From: Arcicella sp.
Lineage (GTDB): Bacteria; Bacteroidota; Bacteroidia; Cytophagales; Spirosomataceae
Direction: 5' to 3'
NCBI GenBank assembly: GCA_025454855.1
Contig: JALONS010000054.1
Coordinates: forward strand, 1 to 32,863
Length of the DNA stretch: 32,863 nucleotides
The notes under the pieces are model-generated. The model worked only from the letters and a program-made list of their open reading frames with translations, was not told the origin of the DNA and made no database searches. The position numbers and the translations under genes were made by a program. How positions within the stretch are numbered: position 1 is the first letter of the stretch; every line of letters starts with the position of its first letter. Shown here piece by piece: positions 32,271 through 32,863 of this stretch.

Positions 32271-32863
32271 ATGACAGACAAAATGAATAAATTAAAAAAA
32301 TATATCAGTATCAGTATCTTAGCAACGACCTTAGTGGCGTGTCAAGACCAATTGGATATTAAAAATCCCAATGCACCCTCTCCTGCGAGTGCTCAAACAG
32401 AACAAGGAATATTGAGCCTTGCATTGGGTTCAACGTATAATAATGGCTTTAGAGAATTGAAGTTTTTTGATGGGGTTCTCGGTCGTTTTTGGGCTGGAGC
32501 TATTGGTTATCATGAACTCATGGGAGATGTAATTAGCATCGAAGCAGCCAATCAATTTGCCAATCAGATTTCATGCCCAGATGTGGTTACACTTGATAAT
32601 GGTACAAAAGTATTGAATCCAAGTAGTCCAAACCAACAGATTCCTTTTGTTCGCTCTATCAACGTAAACTCAAATGCAGGACAAAATGCTACATTCTACG
32701 AATGGGCATATATGTATTCCTTGAATAACTCTTGTAATGCCTTATTGGAATTGGTTGACCCAATCAAATTCTCGGGTGATGCAGACGTTAAGAAAAAAAC
32801 ACTCAAGGCTTGGGCTTATTGGTGGAAAGGGTTTGCTTATTCTCGTATAGGTTCTATGTATTA
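32271..32863 (+). CDS. SusD/RagB-family lipoprotein, 5' part (runs off the window)
   Basis: This is the N-terminal 197 codons of a SusD/RagB-type lipoprotein, open to the right window edge. There are two possible in-frame starts, ATG at 32271 and at 32283. The second gives the cleaner lipoprotein signal peptide (MNKLKKYISISILATTLVAC, Cys in the lipobox LVAC), while the first lies closer to the SusC stop. The mature part begins QDQLDIKNPNAPSPASAQT, the usual start of SusD proteins, and continues with tetratricopeptide-like helices (EWAYMYSLNNSCNALLELVD; KAWAYWWKGFAYSRIGSMY). It is the partner of the damaged SusC upstream and is itself intact as far as visible. Confidence 0.88.
   Translation, partial: MTDKMNKLKKYISISILATTLVACQDQLDIKNPNAPSPASAQTEQGILSLALGSTYNNGFRELKFFDGVLGRFWAGAIGYHELMGDVISIEAANQFANQISCPDVVTLDNGTKVLNPSSPNQQIPFVRSINVNSNAGQNATFYEWAYMYSLNNSCNALLELVDPIKFSGDADVKKKTLKAWAYWWKGFAYSRIGSMY

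Noticed and set aside
1-32863. tRNA, rRNA, CRISPR arrays, insertion sequences, prophage genes
   Set aside because: I looked for cloverleaf T-loop motifs, regularly spaced identical repeats, transposase or integrase motifs and phage proteins and found none. The heptamer arrays have no spacers and are not CRISPR.

Overview
The window is a stretch of chromosome from a member of the Bacteroidota, most likely a Cytophagales-type bacterium (inference). The evidence is two SusC/SusD outer-membrane loci, promoters with the TAnnTTTG -7 element, AT-rich spacers without clear Shine-Dalgarno sequences, Bacteroidota-restricted families (DUF5683, DUF4369/TlpA-like, DUF5723-like), and the gene order parA-parB-DUF5683-dapB-lepB that is typical of this phylum. 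Most of the window is ordinary core genome. The accessory part is the right third.

Layout. Positions 1-2032: 3' part of a gamma-glutamyltransferase gene, convergent with a POT-family peptide transporter. 2410-7139: parA, parB, a DUF5683 membrane protein, dapB and lepB, all forward. 7294-9717 (reverse): an RlmI-like 23S rRNA methyltransferase and a secreted zinc-dependent phospholipase C-like protein. 9937-11748 (forward): rpsT, radC and an RluF-like pseudouridine synthase. 11785-12405 (reverse): a secreted Lys/Glu-repeat protein with an unusual C-terminal motif. 12712-15155 (forward): a carboxypeptidase-regulatory-like secreted protein, a VIT1/CCC1 transporter and a GNAT acetyltransferase. 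15168-18003 (reverse): two paralogous DUF4369/thioredoxin (TlpA-like) genes, one split by a frameshift. 18143-18925: a DUF218/YdcF-like membrane protein, convergent with pfkA (19047-20021). 20446-23862: a DUF5723-like protein, a metallo-beta-lactamase-fold hydrolase and a patatin-like lipase. 24064-28517: an intact SusC/SusD pair. 29022 to the end: a second SusC gene with one nonsense codon and two compensating frameshifts, followed by a SusD lipoprotein gene cut by the window edge.

The least expected signal lies between genes. At least four spacers (parA/parB, lepB/rlmI, rlmI/phospholipase and between the two TlpA-like genes), and more weakly up to three others, are built from degenerate 7-bp words. 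Each spacer has its own word consensus, and the words occur in both orientations so that the two halves form an imperfect inverted repeat. The clearest has 17 consecutive heptamers on one strand and five on the other. I cannot assign this to a repeat family I know in Bacteroidota.

Other points of note: Asn in place of the Mg-ATP-binding Asp103 in PfkA; parS-like half-sites just upstream of parA; a possible leaderless promoter for the rlmI-like gene; and single-base frameshifts at homopolymers in two otherwise well-preserved genes. I saw no tRNA, rRNA, CRISPR array, transposase or phage gene.
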